10,080 bases of DNA from Gammaproteobacteria bacterium (lineage in GTDB: Bacteria; Pseudomonadota; Gammaproteobacteria; Chromatiales; Chromatiaceae). Location of the stretch: assembly GCA_030594925.1 (NCBI GenBank), contig JAUVEG010000028.1, positions 1-10,080 on the forward strand, read 5' to 3'. The translations under genes and the position numbers were made by a program. Below the pieces are notes generated by a model. The model searched no databases and was not told the DNA's origin. It saw only the letters and a program-made list of their open reading frames with translations. Positions within the stretch are counted from its first letter, which is position 1, and every line of letters starts with the position of its first letter. Positions 1 to 7,636 of this stretch are shown piece after piece.

Positions 1-13
1 ATAAAAACACCGA

Positions 14-42
14 GTGAAAAATAGCGGCTAACCGTATAGAAT
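14..42 (+). promoter_or_regulatory. candidate sigma-70 promoter for adk
   Basis: GTGAAA at 14-19 (4 of 6 to the -35 consensus) is followed after 17 bp by TAGAAT at 37-42 (5 of 6 to the -10 consensus). Transcription would start near 49, leaving a leader of about 50 nt before the adk start at 98. This is consensus matching only, and the DNA further upstream lies outside the window. Confidence 0.4.
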
Positions 43-97
43 ATGCGCCAATCAAAATTTTCCACTATTTCATACACTCACTACAGGAAACTACTTC

Positions 98-739
98 ATG
101 AAACTGATTCTATTAGGCGCACCAGGCGCCGGCAAAGGTACTGTTGCCAAGTTGCTCACAGCGATCGACGGCTCTGTACAAATTTCTACCGGCGACATTC
201 TGCGCGCCGCAGTCAAGGATGGCACAGACCTGGGTAAAGAAGCACAGGGTTATATGACGCGCGGCGAGCTGGTGCCTGACGCCCTGATCATGGGCATCAT
301 GGGCGAGCGCCTGCTGGAAGATGACTGCAAGCCGGGTTTTCTGCTCGACGGATTCCCACGCACCATTCCCCAGGCTGAGGAGTTGAAAGTCTTGCTGGCC
401 AAGCTCGGCATCGAACTGGATGGCGCTGTCAATCTGAACGTGCCGCGTGATGTGATTCTCGATCGTCTGACAACCCGCCGCACCTGTGAAGATTGCGGTG
501 AGATCTATAACGTCAAGAGCAACCCGCCCAAAGTTGAAGGCGTTTGCGACAAGTGCGGTGGAAACGTCGTGCAGCGCGCCGACGAGACCGAAGAGGCTAT
601 CTCCAAGCGTCTCGATGTCTTCAAGGAGCAGACCGCGCCCCTGGTCGGATTCTACACCGGCGAGAACATGCTGATTGATATCAATGCGACATCCAGTGAT
701 GTGGTGGTTGCCGATATCAAGAGCGCCCTGGGTATCTGA
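98..739 (+). CDS. adk: adenylate kinase with zinc-type LID domain
   Basis: Adenylate kinase is the cytoplasmic enzyme that interconverts ATP + AMP and 2 ADP and so balances the adenylate pool. The 213-aa product has the P-loop GAPGAGKGT at residues 7-15, the AMP-binding stretch QISTGD (28-33) with Arg36, the FLLDGFPRT signature (81-89) and the RADE/KRLDVF region (160-175). The length is normal for the long bacterial form. The LID carries Cys130, Cys133, Cys150 and Cys153 in a CxxC...CxxC layout, which in this family binds structural zinc. The E. coli enzyme lacks these cysteines and uses a hydrogen-bond network instead. The ATG at 98 is chosen because it places the P-loop at the usual distance and follows an AGGA Shine-Dalgarno at 85-88. 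The gene stands alone between its own promoter and terminator. Identity is near certain; zinc binding is inferred from the cysteines. Confidence 0.97.
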   Translation: MKLILLGAPGAGKGTVAKLLTAIDGSVQISTGDILRAAVKDGTDLGKEAQGYMTRGELVPDALIMGIMGERLLEDDCKPGFLLDGFPRTIPQAEELKVLLAKLGIELDGAVNLNVPRDVILDRLTTRRTCEDCGEIYNVKSNPPKVEGVCDKCGGNVVQRADETEEAISKRLDVFKEQTAPLVGFYTGENMLIDINATSSDVVVADIKSALGI

Positions 740-764
740 TTCAGATTCCAAACAGGCATTGCTT

Positions 765-796
765 AAAAGGCCGCCCCGGGCGGCCTTTTGTTTTTT
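765..796 (+). terminator. intrinsic terminator of adk
   Basis: A perfect 11-bp stem, AAAAGGCCGCC (765-775) with GGCGGCCTTTT (779-789), closes on a 3-nt loop. It is followed by a T-rich run to 796. It lies 26 bp after the adk stop and is a textbook Rho-independent terminator. The A-tract on the left arm means it could also work on the opposite strand. Confidence 0.92.
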
Positions 797-812
797 CAAA
801 TTGATTGTTTCA

Positions 813-946
813 AGAGGCTCTTGCAAAATTCCAATTAAGTTGTCATTTCGACTGAAAGGAGAAATCTTAACTCATTGACAAATAAGATCTCTCACATTCG
901 TTCGAGATGACAAAGTCCGCTGATTATGAGTTTTGCAAGTAGCTCT
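813..946. mobile_element. imperfect inverted-repeat element (MITE-like)
   Basis: A non-coding element of about 134 bp built as nested inverted repeats. The outer arms are AGAGGCTCTTGCAAAA (813-828) and, as reverse complement, AGAGCTACTTGCAAAA (931-946). The inner arms are 841-868 (starting TGTCATTTCGA, ending AATCTT) and 884-912 (reverse complement starts TGTCATCTCGA, ends GATCTT). They leave a loop of about 15 nt at 869-883. The whole would fold into one long hairpin in RNA. No reading frame in it looks real. The structure fits a miniature transposable element or a dispersed palindromic repeat. I see no certain target duplication, and the exact ends are uncertain by a few bases. Confidence 0.65.
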
Positions 947-974
947 CAATAGACGTCTAAACCTCGGGTATAAT
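946..974 (+). promoter_or_regulatory. candidate sigma-70 promoter for thrC
   Basis: A perfect -10 hexamer TATAAT lies at 969-974, 35 bp before the thrC start. The best-spaced -35 (17 bp) is TCAATA at 946-951, a poor 3 of 6 match that abuts the right end of the inverted-repeat element. The -10 is convincing and the -35 is not, so an activator or weak expression is possible. Confidence 0.5.
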
Positions 975-1009
975 CCACCTATCTCTACACAGCACTTTTT
1001 GGTCAACAG

Positions 1010-2482
1010 ATGAACTTTATTGAAACGCGTGGCAACGATGGCCGGCATCCGCTGGAGGTGAGTTTCTCCGCGGCGATCCTCGGGCCAATGTCCTCTTTCG
1101 GCGGACTCTATGTTCCAGAGGCGCTGCCGCAGCTTGACGAGGATTTTTTACGCAAGCATCTCGACGCTGACTATAAAACCCTGGCGCGTGACCTGTTATC
1201 CCTGTTTGAGATCGATATCGATGCGCATGTCGTCGACAGGGCACTGGCGTTGTATGACCTTTTTGATGATCCTGACAATCCGGTGCCTGTGGTCAGGGTG
1301 AAGCATGATCTCTATGTCAGCGAGCTCTATCATGGTCCGACCCGCGCCTTCAAGGATATGGCGCTGCAGCCTTTCGGCGAGGTGCTCTCTGCGCTTGCCC
1401 AACAGCGTGACGAACACTACCTGATCATGGCGGCGACCAGCGGCGATACCGGTCCTGCTGCGCTGGAGACATTCAAGAATCGTTCCAATGTACAGGTTGT
1501 GTGCCTCTATCCGGATGGCGGGACCTCGGATGTGCAGCGTCTGCAGATGGTGACCGAGGATGCCGAAAATCTCAAGGTGATCGGCATCCACGGTGATTTC
1601 GATGATGCGCAAAATGCCCTCAAACTGCTGTTGGGATCGGAGAGTTTCAAGGCGAAGCTCAGGGAGAAAAATATCCAGCTCTCAGCCGCCAACTCGGTCA
1701 ACTTCGGGCGCATTATTTTTCAATTGATCTACCATGTTCACAGCTATCTTGAGCTGGTTCGTCAGCAGGCAGTCGTCATGGGTGAGAAGGTCTACCTGGC
1801 GGTTCCCAGCGGCAATTTCGGCAATGCCCTGGGCGGCTACTATGCGATGAAGATGGGACTGCCAGTTGAGAAGATCCTGATTGCCTCAAACCGCAACAAT
1901 GTGCTCACCCACCTGATCAAAAACGGCAGTTACGATCTGCGTAGCATGTCTGTGGTTTCAACCACCTCGCCGGCGATGGATATTCTGAAGTCATCCAATG
2001 TCGAACGCATTCTCTTCGATCTCTACGGCGCGGAGCGCACCAAGGCGCTGATGTCGCAGCTGGATAACGAAAACCACTACCAGCTCACAGACGATGAACT
2101 TGCACAGCTGCAGCAGTTTTTTGCGGCGGATTTTTGCGATGATGAAGCGGGCAGGGAGTACATCAGGGAGGCCTTCGACAACGGTTATCTGATGGATCCG
2201 CACACGGCAACCTGTTTCAAGGCCTATGAAACTTGCACAAGCAAACCGTTGAAGAGCATCGCCTACTCAACAGCTGAGTGGACCAAGTTTTCTCCAACCA
2301 TTGCCAATGCGCTGACCGGGGAGGTCGATGCGCATGATCTCGATGCCCTCAAATCAATCGCCGCAAAGGCCAATATCACCATTCCATCATCCATTCAGGC
2401 TCTTTTCGATAAGCAGATCACGCAGAAGACGATCATCGACAAAGCAGAGATCGAGCAACAAACTCTCGAATTTCTCTCCTGA
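1010..2482 (+). CDS. thrC: threonine synthase (PLP-dependent)
   Basis: Threonine synthase converts O-phospho-L-homoserine to L-threonine plus phosphate, the last step of threonine synthesis, in the cytoplasm. The 490-aa product starts MNFIETRGNDG, the usual N terminus of the longer ThrC form found in yeast and many proteobacteria. The PLP lysine is Lys115 in GPTRAFKDMALQ (109-120). The phosphate- and PLP-binding loops TSGDTG (143-148) and SGNFGN (267-272) are present, as are SAANSVNFGR (225-234) and STTSPAMDI (317-325). Length and motifs indicate an intact enzyme. The ATG at 1010 is fixed by the family N terminus, although no good Shine-Dalgarno precedes it (TTTTTGGTCAACAG), so initiation may be weak or leader-dependent. 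No hom or thrB lies beside it here, and it appears to be a single-gene unit. Confidence 0.96.
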   Translation: MNFIETRGNDGRHPLEVSFSAAILGPMSSFGGLYVPEALPQLDEDFLRKHLDADYKTLARDLLSLFEIDIDAHVVDRALALYDLFDDPDNPVPVVRVKHDLYVSELYHGPTRAFKDMALQPFGEVLSALAQQRDEHYLIMAATSGDTGPAALETFKNRSNVQVVCLYPDGGTSDVQRLQMVTEDAENLKVIGIHGDFDDAQNALKLLLGSESFKAKLREKNIQLSAANSVNFGRIIFQLIYHVHSYLELVRQQAVVMGEKVYLAVPSGNFGNALGGYYAMKMGLPVEKILIASNRNNVLTHLIKNGSYDLRSMSVVSTTSPAMDILKSSNVERILFDLYGAERTKALMSQLDNENHYQLTDDELAQLQQFFAADFCDDEAGREYIREAFDNGYLMDPHTATCFKAYETCTSKPLKSIAYSTAEWTKFSPTIANALTGEVDAHDLDALKSIAAKANITIPSSIQALFDKQITQKTIIDKAEIEQQTLEFLS

Positions 2483-2499
2483 TCTGCTGCCGGACAACT

Positions 2500-2535
2500 C
2501 CCTCTCCCTGCCGGGAGAGGGTTGGGGTGAGGGGG
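2500..2535. repeat. REP-like palindromic repeat
   Basis: A perfect 9-bp stem, CCCTCTCCC (2500-2508) with GGGAGAGGG (2513-2521), has a TGCC loop and is followed by the G-rich tail TTGGGGTGAGGGGG (2522-2535). This hairpin plus GGGGTGAGGG tail is a form of extragenic palindrome seen scattered through many proteobacterial genomes. It lies 17 bp after the thrC stop and just before the terminator. Confidence 0.75.
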
Positions 2536-2551
2536 AACTTCAGGCAAACGC

Positions 2552-2581
2552 AAAAAGGCCGCTAAACATAGCGGCCTTTTT
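2552..2581. terminator. bidirectional terminator between thrC and the glutamine synthetase gene
   Basis: An 11-bp perfect stem, AAAAAGGCCGC (2552-2562) with GCGGCCTTTTT (2571-2581), has an 8-nt loop (TAAACATA). Both strands read as a GC-rich hairpin followed by five T, so it can end transcription of thrC (+) and of the convergent glutamine synthetase gene (-), whose stop is at 2600. Confidence 0.92.
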
Positions 2582-2599
2582 GTTGTGCTGTGAACAGCT

Positions 2600-4774
2600 T
2601 TACTTGATAAACAGCATCTCCTGGTACTTGGGCAGCGGCCACAGCTCATCGGCGACTTCGGCTTCCAGTGCATCTGCATGCGCACGCACCTCTTCCATCA
2701 GGCCGCGGATCTCACCGGCGCAGAATTGCATATGCTCTTCTGCAGAGGCAAAGCCCTCTTTTTGCATCGCTTCGCTGAGCTTGCCAACAGCGGCCATCAT
2801 CTCATTCGATTCAGCGGCGACAGTTTTTGCCGTTGAGTCATCCATCTCGATATTCATCTCCGCCATGCTTGAATGTGTCATGGCAAGCTCGGAGAGGTAT
2901 TGAACAGCGGCAGGGTAGATGGTTGTTTTCGCCATGCTGACGACCAGTTTGGCTTCAACTTCGATGGAGAGAATATATTGCTCAGCATAGACTTCGTAGC
3001 GGCTTTCCAGCTCGATAGGAGAGAGTACACCGGTGCTCTCGAAGAGCGCCTTCACTGATGCTTCCCGAAATGCGGGCAATGCATCTGCCGTGGTGGGGAT
3101 GTTCTTCAGGCCGCGCTTTTCAACCGCCATCTTGTGCCACTCTTCAGAGTAGCCGTCTCCACCGAATACCGCGTTGCCATGCTCATTCATCAGCTCCTGG
3201 AGTACGCTGATGACAGCTGCGGTCCTATCGGCTCCTTTGGTAAACTCAGCTTCCAGCTTGTCGGCAATCATGTTCAGAGAGTCCGCCAGCATGGTGTTCA
3301 TGGCAATCAGCGGGCCGGTTACAGACTGGGCGGAACCAACAGCACGGAACTCAAAGCGGTTGCCGGTGAAGGCGAATGGAGAGGTGCGGTTGCGATCGCC
3401 CGGATCGCGTTCAAAGTTGAGGATCTGGTCGAGTCCAAGATCCATCTCACCGCCATCGCTGCTTTTGGTGAGGTTGCCCTCCTTGATATCCTGATAGACC
3501 TTCTCCAGCTGGTCACCGAGATAGACTGAGAGGATTGCGGGAGGCGCTTCGTTGGCGCCCAGGCGGTGGTCGTTGCCAGCGGAGGCGATGACAGCGCGCA
3601 GCAGCGGGCCAAACTTGTTGACGCCGCGAATGACTGCGCCGCAGAAGAGCAGAAAGTTCAGGTTGTCATGCGGCGTCTTGCCGGGATCGAGCAGGTTGCC
3701 CTGGGTGGAGTTGCCGACAGACCAGTTGACGTGCTTGCCCGAGCCGTTGATGCCTGCAAACGGCTTCTCATGCAGCAGGCACATGAAGCCGTGTTTTTTC
3801 GCCGTGGCTTTGAGGATGGTCATCAGCATCTGCTGATGGTCGGCTGCAATATTGGCCGCCTCGAAGTAGGGCGCAATCTCAAACTGTCCCGGCGCAACTT
3901 CGTTGTGGCGTGTTTTTGCGGGAATGCCGAGTCGATACAGCTGGTCTTCAACATCCTGCATATAGACCTGGACGCGTGCGGGGATGGCGCCGAAATAGTG
4001 GTCGTCGAACTCCTGTCCTTTCGCCGATGCGGCGCCGAACAGGGTTCTGCCGGTAAGCAGCAGGTCGGGGCGGCTGTTGGCGAAGTTGCTGTCGACCAGG
4101 AAATACTCCTGCTCTGCGCCGCAGCTGGAGCTCAACGGTGCGATCTCCGTCTCTCCCATCAGAGAGAGTACTTTTTGTCCCGCTTTGTTCATCGCCTCGT
4201 TGGAGCGCAGCAGCGGGATTTTCTTATCCAGCGCTTCGCCTGTCCACGACATAAAGACACAGGGGATCATCAGGGTCGCGCCGTTGTCAGTATGCATGAT
4301 GTAGGCGGAGCTGGATGGATCCCATGCGGTATAGCCGCGTGCGGCATTGGTCATGCGGATGCTGCCGTTGGGGAAAGAGGAGCCGTCCGGCTCGCCCTTG
4401 ATCAGCAGGCTGCCGGTGAATTCGGTAATCGCCCGGCCTTCTGAATCGGTGATGACAAAGCCGTCGTGCTTTTCGGCCGTGGCATGGGTCAGGGGATAGA
4501 AGATATGAGAGAAATATTTGCAGCCTTTGGCGATAGCCCAGTCTTTCATCGCTGCAGCAATGACGTCAGCCGTCGCCGGGTCGAGAGGAACGCCGCTGGT
4601 GACGGTTTTCTTCATGGCTTTATAGGCGTTTTTCGACAACGCCTCTTCCATGGTGGCCAGGTTGAAGACGTCGGTTCCCCAGATTTTGGAGAGCGGCTTG
4701 GTCTTTTTAACGGCCATAGGCTCACGGTTTGTAATCTGATAAATCGCTTGAACGCGAGATTCATTTCCACTCAT
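2600..4774 (-). CDS. glnN: glutamine synthetase type III (GS-III)
   Basis: This enzyme makes glutamine from glutamate, ammonia and ATP, the entry point of ammonia assimilation, in the cytoplasm. The 724-aa length is that of GS-III; type I is about 470 aa. The GS-III signature FPNGSIRMTNAARGYTAWD is at residues 134-152. Conserved active-site blocks follow: EQEYFLVD (221-228, metal-binding glutamates), RHNEVAPGQFEIAP (289-302), KPFAGINGSGKHVNWS (337-352) and NDHRLGANEAPPAI (401-414). The long C-terminal region is also typical of GS-III. The ATG at 4774 is preceded by AGAGGA at 4782-4787 with 7-nt spacing. An internal Met20 is possible but has a weaker ribosome site. The upstream DNA carries a sigma-54 promoter and NtrC-like sites, so nitrogen-limitation control is likely. 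GS-III lacks the type I adenylylation site as far as is known. The family assignment is firm; the symbol is less so (glnA3 is also used). Confidence 0.95.
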   Translation of the reverse strand: MSGNESRVQAIYQITNREPMAVKKTKPLSKIWGTDVFNLATMEEALSKNAYKAMKKTVTSGVPLDPATADVIAAAMKDWAIAKGCKYFSHIFYPLTHATAEKHDGFVITDSEGRAITEFTGSLLIKGEPDGSSFPNGSIRMTNAARGYTAWDPSSSAYIMHTDNGATLMIPCVFMSWTGEALDKKIPLLRSNEAMNKAGQKVLSLMGETEIAPLSSSCGAEQEYFLVDSNFANSRPDLLLTGRTLFGAASAKGQEFDDHYFGAIPARVQVYMQDVEDQLYRLGIPAKTRHNEVAPGQFEIAPYFEAANIAADHQQMLMTILKATAKKHGFMCLLHEKPFAGINGSGKHVNWSVGNSTQGNLLDPGKTPHDNLNFLLFCGAVIRGVNKFGPLLRAVIASAGNDHRLGANEAPPAILSVYLGDQLEKVYQDIKEGNLTKSSDGGEMDLGLDQILNFERDPGDRNRTSPFAFTGNRFEFRAVGSAQSVTGPLIAMNTMLADSLNMIADKLEAEFTKGADRTAAVISVLQELMNEHGNAVFGGDGYSEEWHKMAVEKRGLKNIPTTADALPAFREASVKALFESTGVLSPIELESRYEVYAEQYILSIEVEAKLVVSMAKTTIYPAAVQYLSELAMTHSSMAEMNIEMDDSTAKTVAAESNEMMAAVGKLSEAMQKEGFASAEEHMQFCAGEIRGLMEEVRAHADALEAEVADELWPLPKYQEMLFIK

Positions 4775-4842
4775 TTTGGTTTCCTCTGTTGGATGATAAA
4801 TAAGGATGTTAAATTAATCGGCAATATTTCATATTTATAGTA

Positions 4843-4858
4843 AGCAAAAAACATGCCA
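4843..4858 (-). promoter_or_regulatory. sigma-54 (-24/-12) promoter of the glutamine synthetase gene
   Basis: Read on the minus strand, the sequence TGGCATGTTTTTTGCT matches the sigma-54 consensus TGGCAC-N5-TTGCW at all positions but one (T for C). The invariant GG (4857-4856) and GC (4845-4844) are exactly 10 nt apart. Transcription would begin near 4832, 58 nt before the ATG. This is one of the cleanest regulatory matches in the window. It implies dependence on RpoN and an ATP-using activator such as NtrC. Confidence 0.8.
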
Positions 4859-4890
4859 ATATTGGCGGCGCGCATTGCCTGGGCTGGTTT

Positions 4891-4898
4891 GAAGTTTT
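4891..4898. repeat. target-site duplication, copy 1
   Basis: GAAGTTTT directly abuts the left end of the MITE and is repeated exactly at its right end (5071-5078). An 8-bp exact duplication flanking a terminal inverted repeat is the footprint of transposition. Confidence 0.8.
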
Positions 4899-5070
4899 GT
4901 AACTATTCAGCATATTGTCAATTGTGCTAATAAGTCGCTGCTGTTGGGTCTATCTAAAGGAAACGTTTGAGGCAGGGATGCCGAAACGAGCCTACAGGGA
5001 TGTATTTACGGCGTTTTCCAGTAGATAGACCCAATTGCAGCGACGATCTCACAGTGTGCTGAATAGTTAC
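4899..5070. mobile_element. 172-bp MITE with IS66-like ends
   Basis: The element starts GTAACTATTCAGCA (4899-4912) and ends with its exact reverse complement (5057-5070). Further paired blocks lie inside: GTCGCTGC (4934-4941) with GCAGCGAC (5037-5044), and TTGGGTCTATCT (4944-4955) with AGATAGACCCAA (5023-5034). The centre is unpaired and contains CAGGGATG twice (4973-4980, 4995-5002). Exact 8-bp copies of GAAGTTTT flank it. It has no transposase, so it would need one in trans. Ends beginning GTAA together with an 8-bp duplication are hallmarks of the IS66 family. That assignment is my inference; the structure itself is directly visible. Confidence 0.85.
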
Positions 5071-5078
5071 GAAGTTTT
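5071..5078. repeat. target-site duplication, copy 2
   Basis: GAAGTTTT follows the right end of the MITE and matches 4891-4898 at all eight bases. Removing the element and one copy would join the sigma-54 promoter side to the upstream DNA with a net loss of 180 bp. Confidence 0.8.
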
Positions 5079-5207
5079 TTGCAATAACCCCGCGCAAAAT
5101 GGCAACATGGCGAATGAAGACCCGGCACGGGCTTATTGAGAATTTATAAAACAATCCCGCATCATAGCCTAAGAGGAGCAATTGCGCACGGCAATAGAAT
5201 AAATCGC

Positions 5208-5224
5208 GGCATTACTGTAGTGCA
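5208..5224. promoter_or_regulatory. candidate NtrC-type enhancer site
   Basis: The minus strand reads TGCACTACAGTAATGCC. Against the NtrC-site pattern GCACYA-N3-TRGTGC it has one mismatch, and its 15-bp core is palindromic at 12 positions. It lies about 384 bp upstream of the predicted sigma-54 start, or about 204 bp if the MITE and one duplication are removed. NtrC is the natural candidate for a glutamine synthetase gene, but another palindrome-binding regulator cannot be excluded. Confidence 0.4.
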
Positions 5225-5238
5225 ACCGATCATCACTC

Positions 5239-5255
5239 TGCACCAAAATGCATCA
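5239..5255. promoter_or_regulatory. second, weaker NtrC-like site
   Basis: TGCACCAAAATGCATCA has a perfect left half (TGCACCA) for an NtrC site and a poor right half. Its centre is 31 bp from that of the first candidate site, about three helical turns. That is similar to the spacing of the paired NtrC sites upstream of E. coli glnA. It is supported mainly by that spacing. Confidence 0.25.
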
Positions 5256-5266
5256 TCCCTAAACTG

Positions 5267-6658
5267 TCAAAACAGCCGGTTCAATCCATTCAGTCCCGCG
5301 ACACGATAGGCTTCCGCCATGGTGGGATAGTTGAAGGTGGTCTCGGTGAAATAGTTGATGCTGTTGGCATCTCCCTTCTGCGACATGATCGCCTGGCCGA
5401 TGTGAATGATCTCAGCCGCATCTTCGCCAAAACAGTGAATACCGAGGATCTCGCGGGTTTCGCGGTGAAACAGCAGTTTCAGCATCCCCGTAGTATGTCC
5501 CGTGATCTGGGCCCTGGCCAGATGTTTGAATTCAGCCCTGCCAACTTCAAAAGGCACTCCGGCTTCAGTGAGTTGTTGCTCTGTCTTGCCCAGTGAGCTG
5601 ATTGCCGGGCTGGTATAGATGCCGGTGGGCACATCCTTGACCAGCGACCAGTCACAGCGCCCCATGGCGATATGCGCGCCGGCAAAACGCCCCTGGTCAT
5701 AGCTGGCGCTGGCCAGTCCCGGCGGGCCGATGACGTCACCAAGCGCATAGATATGCGCTGCAGAGGTCTGCAGATATTCATTCACCTCTATCTGGCCGCG
5801 ATGATTCAGCGTTATACCAACCCGCTCAAGCCCCATATCAGCCGTATTGCCGGTGCGTCCGTTTGCCCACAGCAGCACATCACTTTTGAACCTGGCGCCA
5901 GACTGGCAATGCAGCACCACATCATTTTCTCCAGCATCGATCTGCGCATAGGAGTCATTGTGACGAATAAGCACACCCTGGTCTCGTAGATGATAGCTCA
6001 GTGCATCGGTAATCTCGGTATCCAGAAATGACAGCAGGCTGGAGCGGGTATTGATCAGGTTGACCCGCAAATCCAGGTTGGCAAAGATCGATGCGTATTC
6101 ACAGCCGATCACCCCGGCGCCATAGATGGTGATGCTTCCCGGCGTATACTCCAGCCGTAGAATTTTGTCACTGTCCAGCACTCGCGGGTGACTGAATTCT
6201 ACGTCATCGGGGTGATAAGGTGTGGAGCCGGTTGCGATGACAAAATGTTCCGCCTGCAACTGCTCGGTGCTGCCGTTATCCTGGCGTACGGTCAGCGTAT
6301 GGGCATCATCAAAACTGGCAAAGCCATGCACCGTGGTGACCTGGTTTCTGGGGTAGTAACGGTTGCGCAAGCGTACTTGTGCGCTGCTGGCGTTGCGCGC
6401 CTCTGCCAGCAGATCAGGATAGGTGATATCCATGTTGCCCAAGGTATGCTCGAACAGTGGATGGTGGCGGTAATCCGCCAGCAGTTGCACGGAGTGGCGC
6501 AAAGCCTTGCTTGGAATGGTGCCCCAGTGCGTACAGCCGCCTCCAAGCTGGTGATAGGCTTCCACGACTGCCACCCGTTTGCCGCTCTTGGCCAGGCGCA
6601 TGGCCGCGCCGTCGCCGCCGGGGCCGCTGCCGATAACCACGACATCGAATTCTTGCAC
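5267..6658 (-). CDS. sthA: soluble pyridine nucleotide transhydrogenase
   Basis: SthA (UdhA) is a cytoplasmic FAD enzyme that passes hydride between NADPH and NAD+, usually draining excess NADPH. With the start chosen here it has 463 aa; the E. coli protein has 466. The FAD-binding GSGPGG is at residues 10-15. [17 protein letters not shown] (39-55) is the SthA version of the flavin disulfide-reductase motif: Cys42 stays, but the second redox cysteine is Thr47. A second dinucleotide fold ([11 protein letters not shown]), the FAD motif [13 protein letters not shown] and the ending NGLNRLF also match. The frame is open to 6847, but that extension runs into moxR. I choose the GTG at 6658 because AGGAG lies 8 nt upstream and it gives the family N terminus. 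An ATG at 6712 would add 18 residues. The gene is divergent from moxR. Confidence 0.95.
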   Translation of the reverse strand: MQEFDVVVIGSGPGGDGAAMRLAKSGKRVAVVEAYHQLGGGCTHWGTIPSKALRHSVQLLADYRHHPLFEHTLGNMDITYPDLLAEARNASSAQVRLRNRYYPRNQVTTVHGFASFDDAHTLTVRQDNGSTEQLQAEHFVIATGSTPYHPDDVEFSHPRVLDSDKILRLEYTPGSITIYGAGVIGCEYASIFANLDLRVNLINTRSSLLSFLDTEITDALSYHLRDQGVLIRHNDSYAQIDAGENDVVLHCQSGARFKSDVLLWANGRTGNTADMGLERVGITLNHRGQIEVNEYLQTSAAHIYALGDVIGPPGLASASYDQGRFAGAHIAMGRCDWSLVKDVPTGIYTSPAISSLGKTEQQLTEAGVPFEVGRAEFKHLARAQITGHTTGMLKLLFHRETREILGIHCFGEDAAEIIHIGQAIMSQKGDANSINYFTETTFNYPTMAEAYRVAGLNGLNRLF

Positions 6659-6666
6659 CTGGTGAT

Positions 6667-6671
6667 CTCCT
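6667..6671 (-). promoter_or_regulatory. Shine-Dalgarno that fixes the sthA GTG start
   Basis: On the minus strand, AGGAG is followed by 8 nt and then GTG CAA GAA TTC. This supports the GTG at 6658 over the in-frame ATG at 6712, which has no comparable ribosome site. Confidence 0.7.
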
Positions 6672-6672
6672 G

Positions 6673-6678
6673 TATAGT
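6673..6678 (+). promoter_or_regulatory. possible -10 element for the moxR operon
   Basis: TATAGT (5 of 6 to the -10 consensus) lies 32 bp before the moxR ATG. No good -35 is present at 16-18 bp upstream, so this is a weak suggestion only. It lies in the 52-bp gap between the divergent sthA and moxR starts. Confidence 0.25.
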
Positions 6679-6710
6679 TGTACGACAAAGAGTGATGTGA
6701 CAGGGTAATC

Positions 6711-7628
<918 letters not shown>

Positions 7629-7636
7629 AGGCATCT

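Larger units (their letters stand above)
4775..5266. other. glutamine synthetase control region, no gene
   Basis: This 492-bp stretch between the GS-III start and the sthA stop has no credible gene; the short frames across it run through an inverted-repeat element. From the GS-III side it holds a Shine-Dalgarno, a leader of about 58 nt, a sigma-54 promoter (4843-4858), a MITE with target duplication (4891-5078), then about 130 bp with no clear signal. Two palindromes resembling NtrC sites (5208-5224 and 5239-5255) lie close to the sthA stop. A small palindrome, TTGCGCACGGCAA, sits at 5182-5194. I see no convincing terminator behind sthA. Confidence 0.7.

Noticed and set aside
113..826. 237-codon open frame on the minus strand
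   Set aside because: It is antisense to adk and runs across the adk terminator; the protein has no recognisable motif and the plus-strand Adk is unmistakable.
2328..2903. 191-codon plus-strand frame
   Set aside because: It crosses the thrC end, the REP-like repeat, the terminator and the antisense of the glutamine synthetase; serine-rich low-quality translation with no family features.
3566..4444. 292-codon plus-strand frame
   Set aside because: Long antisense frame inside the GC-rich glutamine synthetase gene, a common by-product of codon bias; no ribosome site or known motif.
4954..5181. 75-codon minus-strand frame
   Set aside because: It runs through half of the MITE and has no ribosome site; the DNA is explained by the inverted repeat.
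5182..5194. TTGCGCACGGCAA palindrome as an sthA terminator
   Set aside because: The stem is about 5 bp with no T-run on the minus strand, so it is too weak to call.
6671..6676. TATACA on the minus strand as a -10 for sthA
   Set aside because: Transcription would start at or inside the Shine-Dalgarno of the preferred GTG, and no -35 is present.
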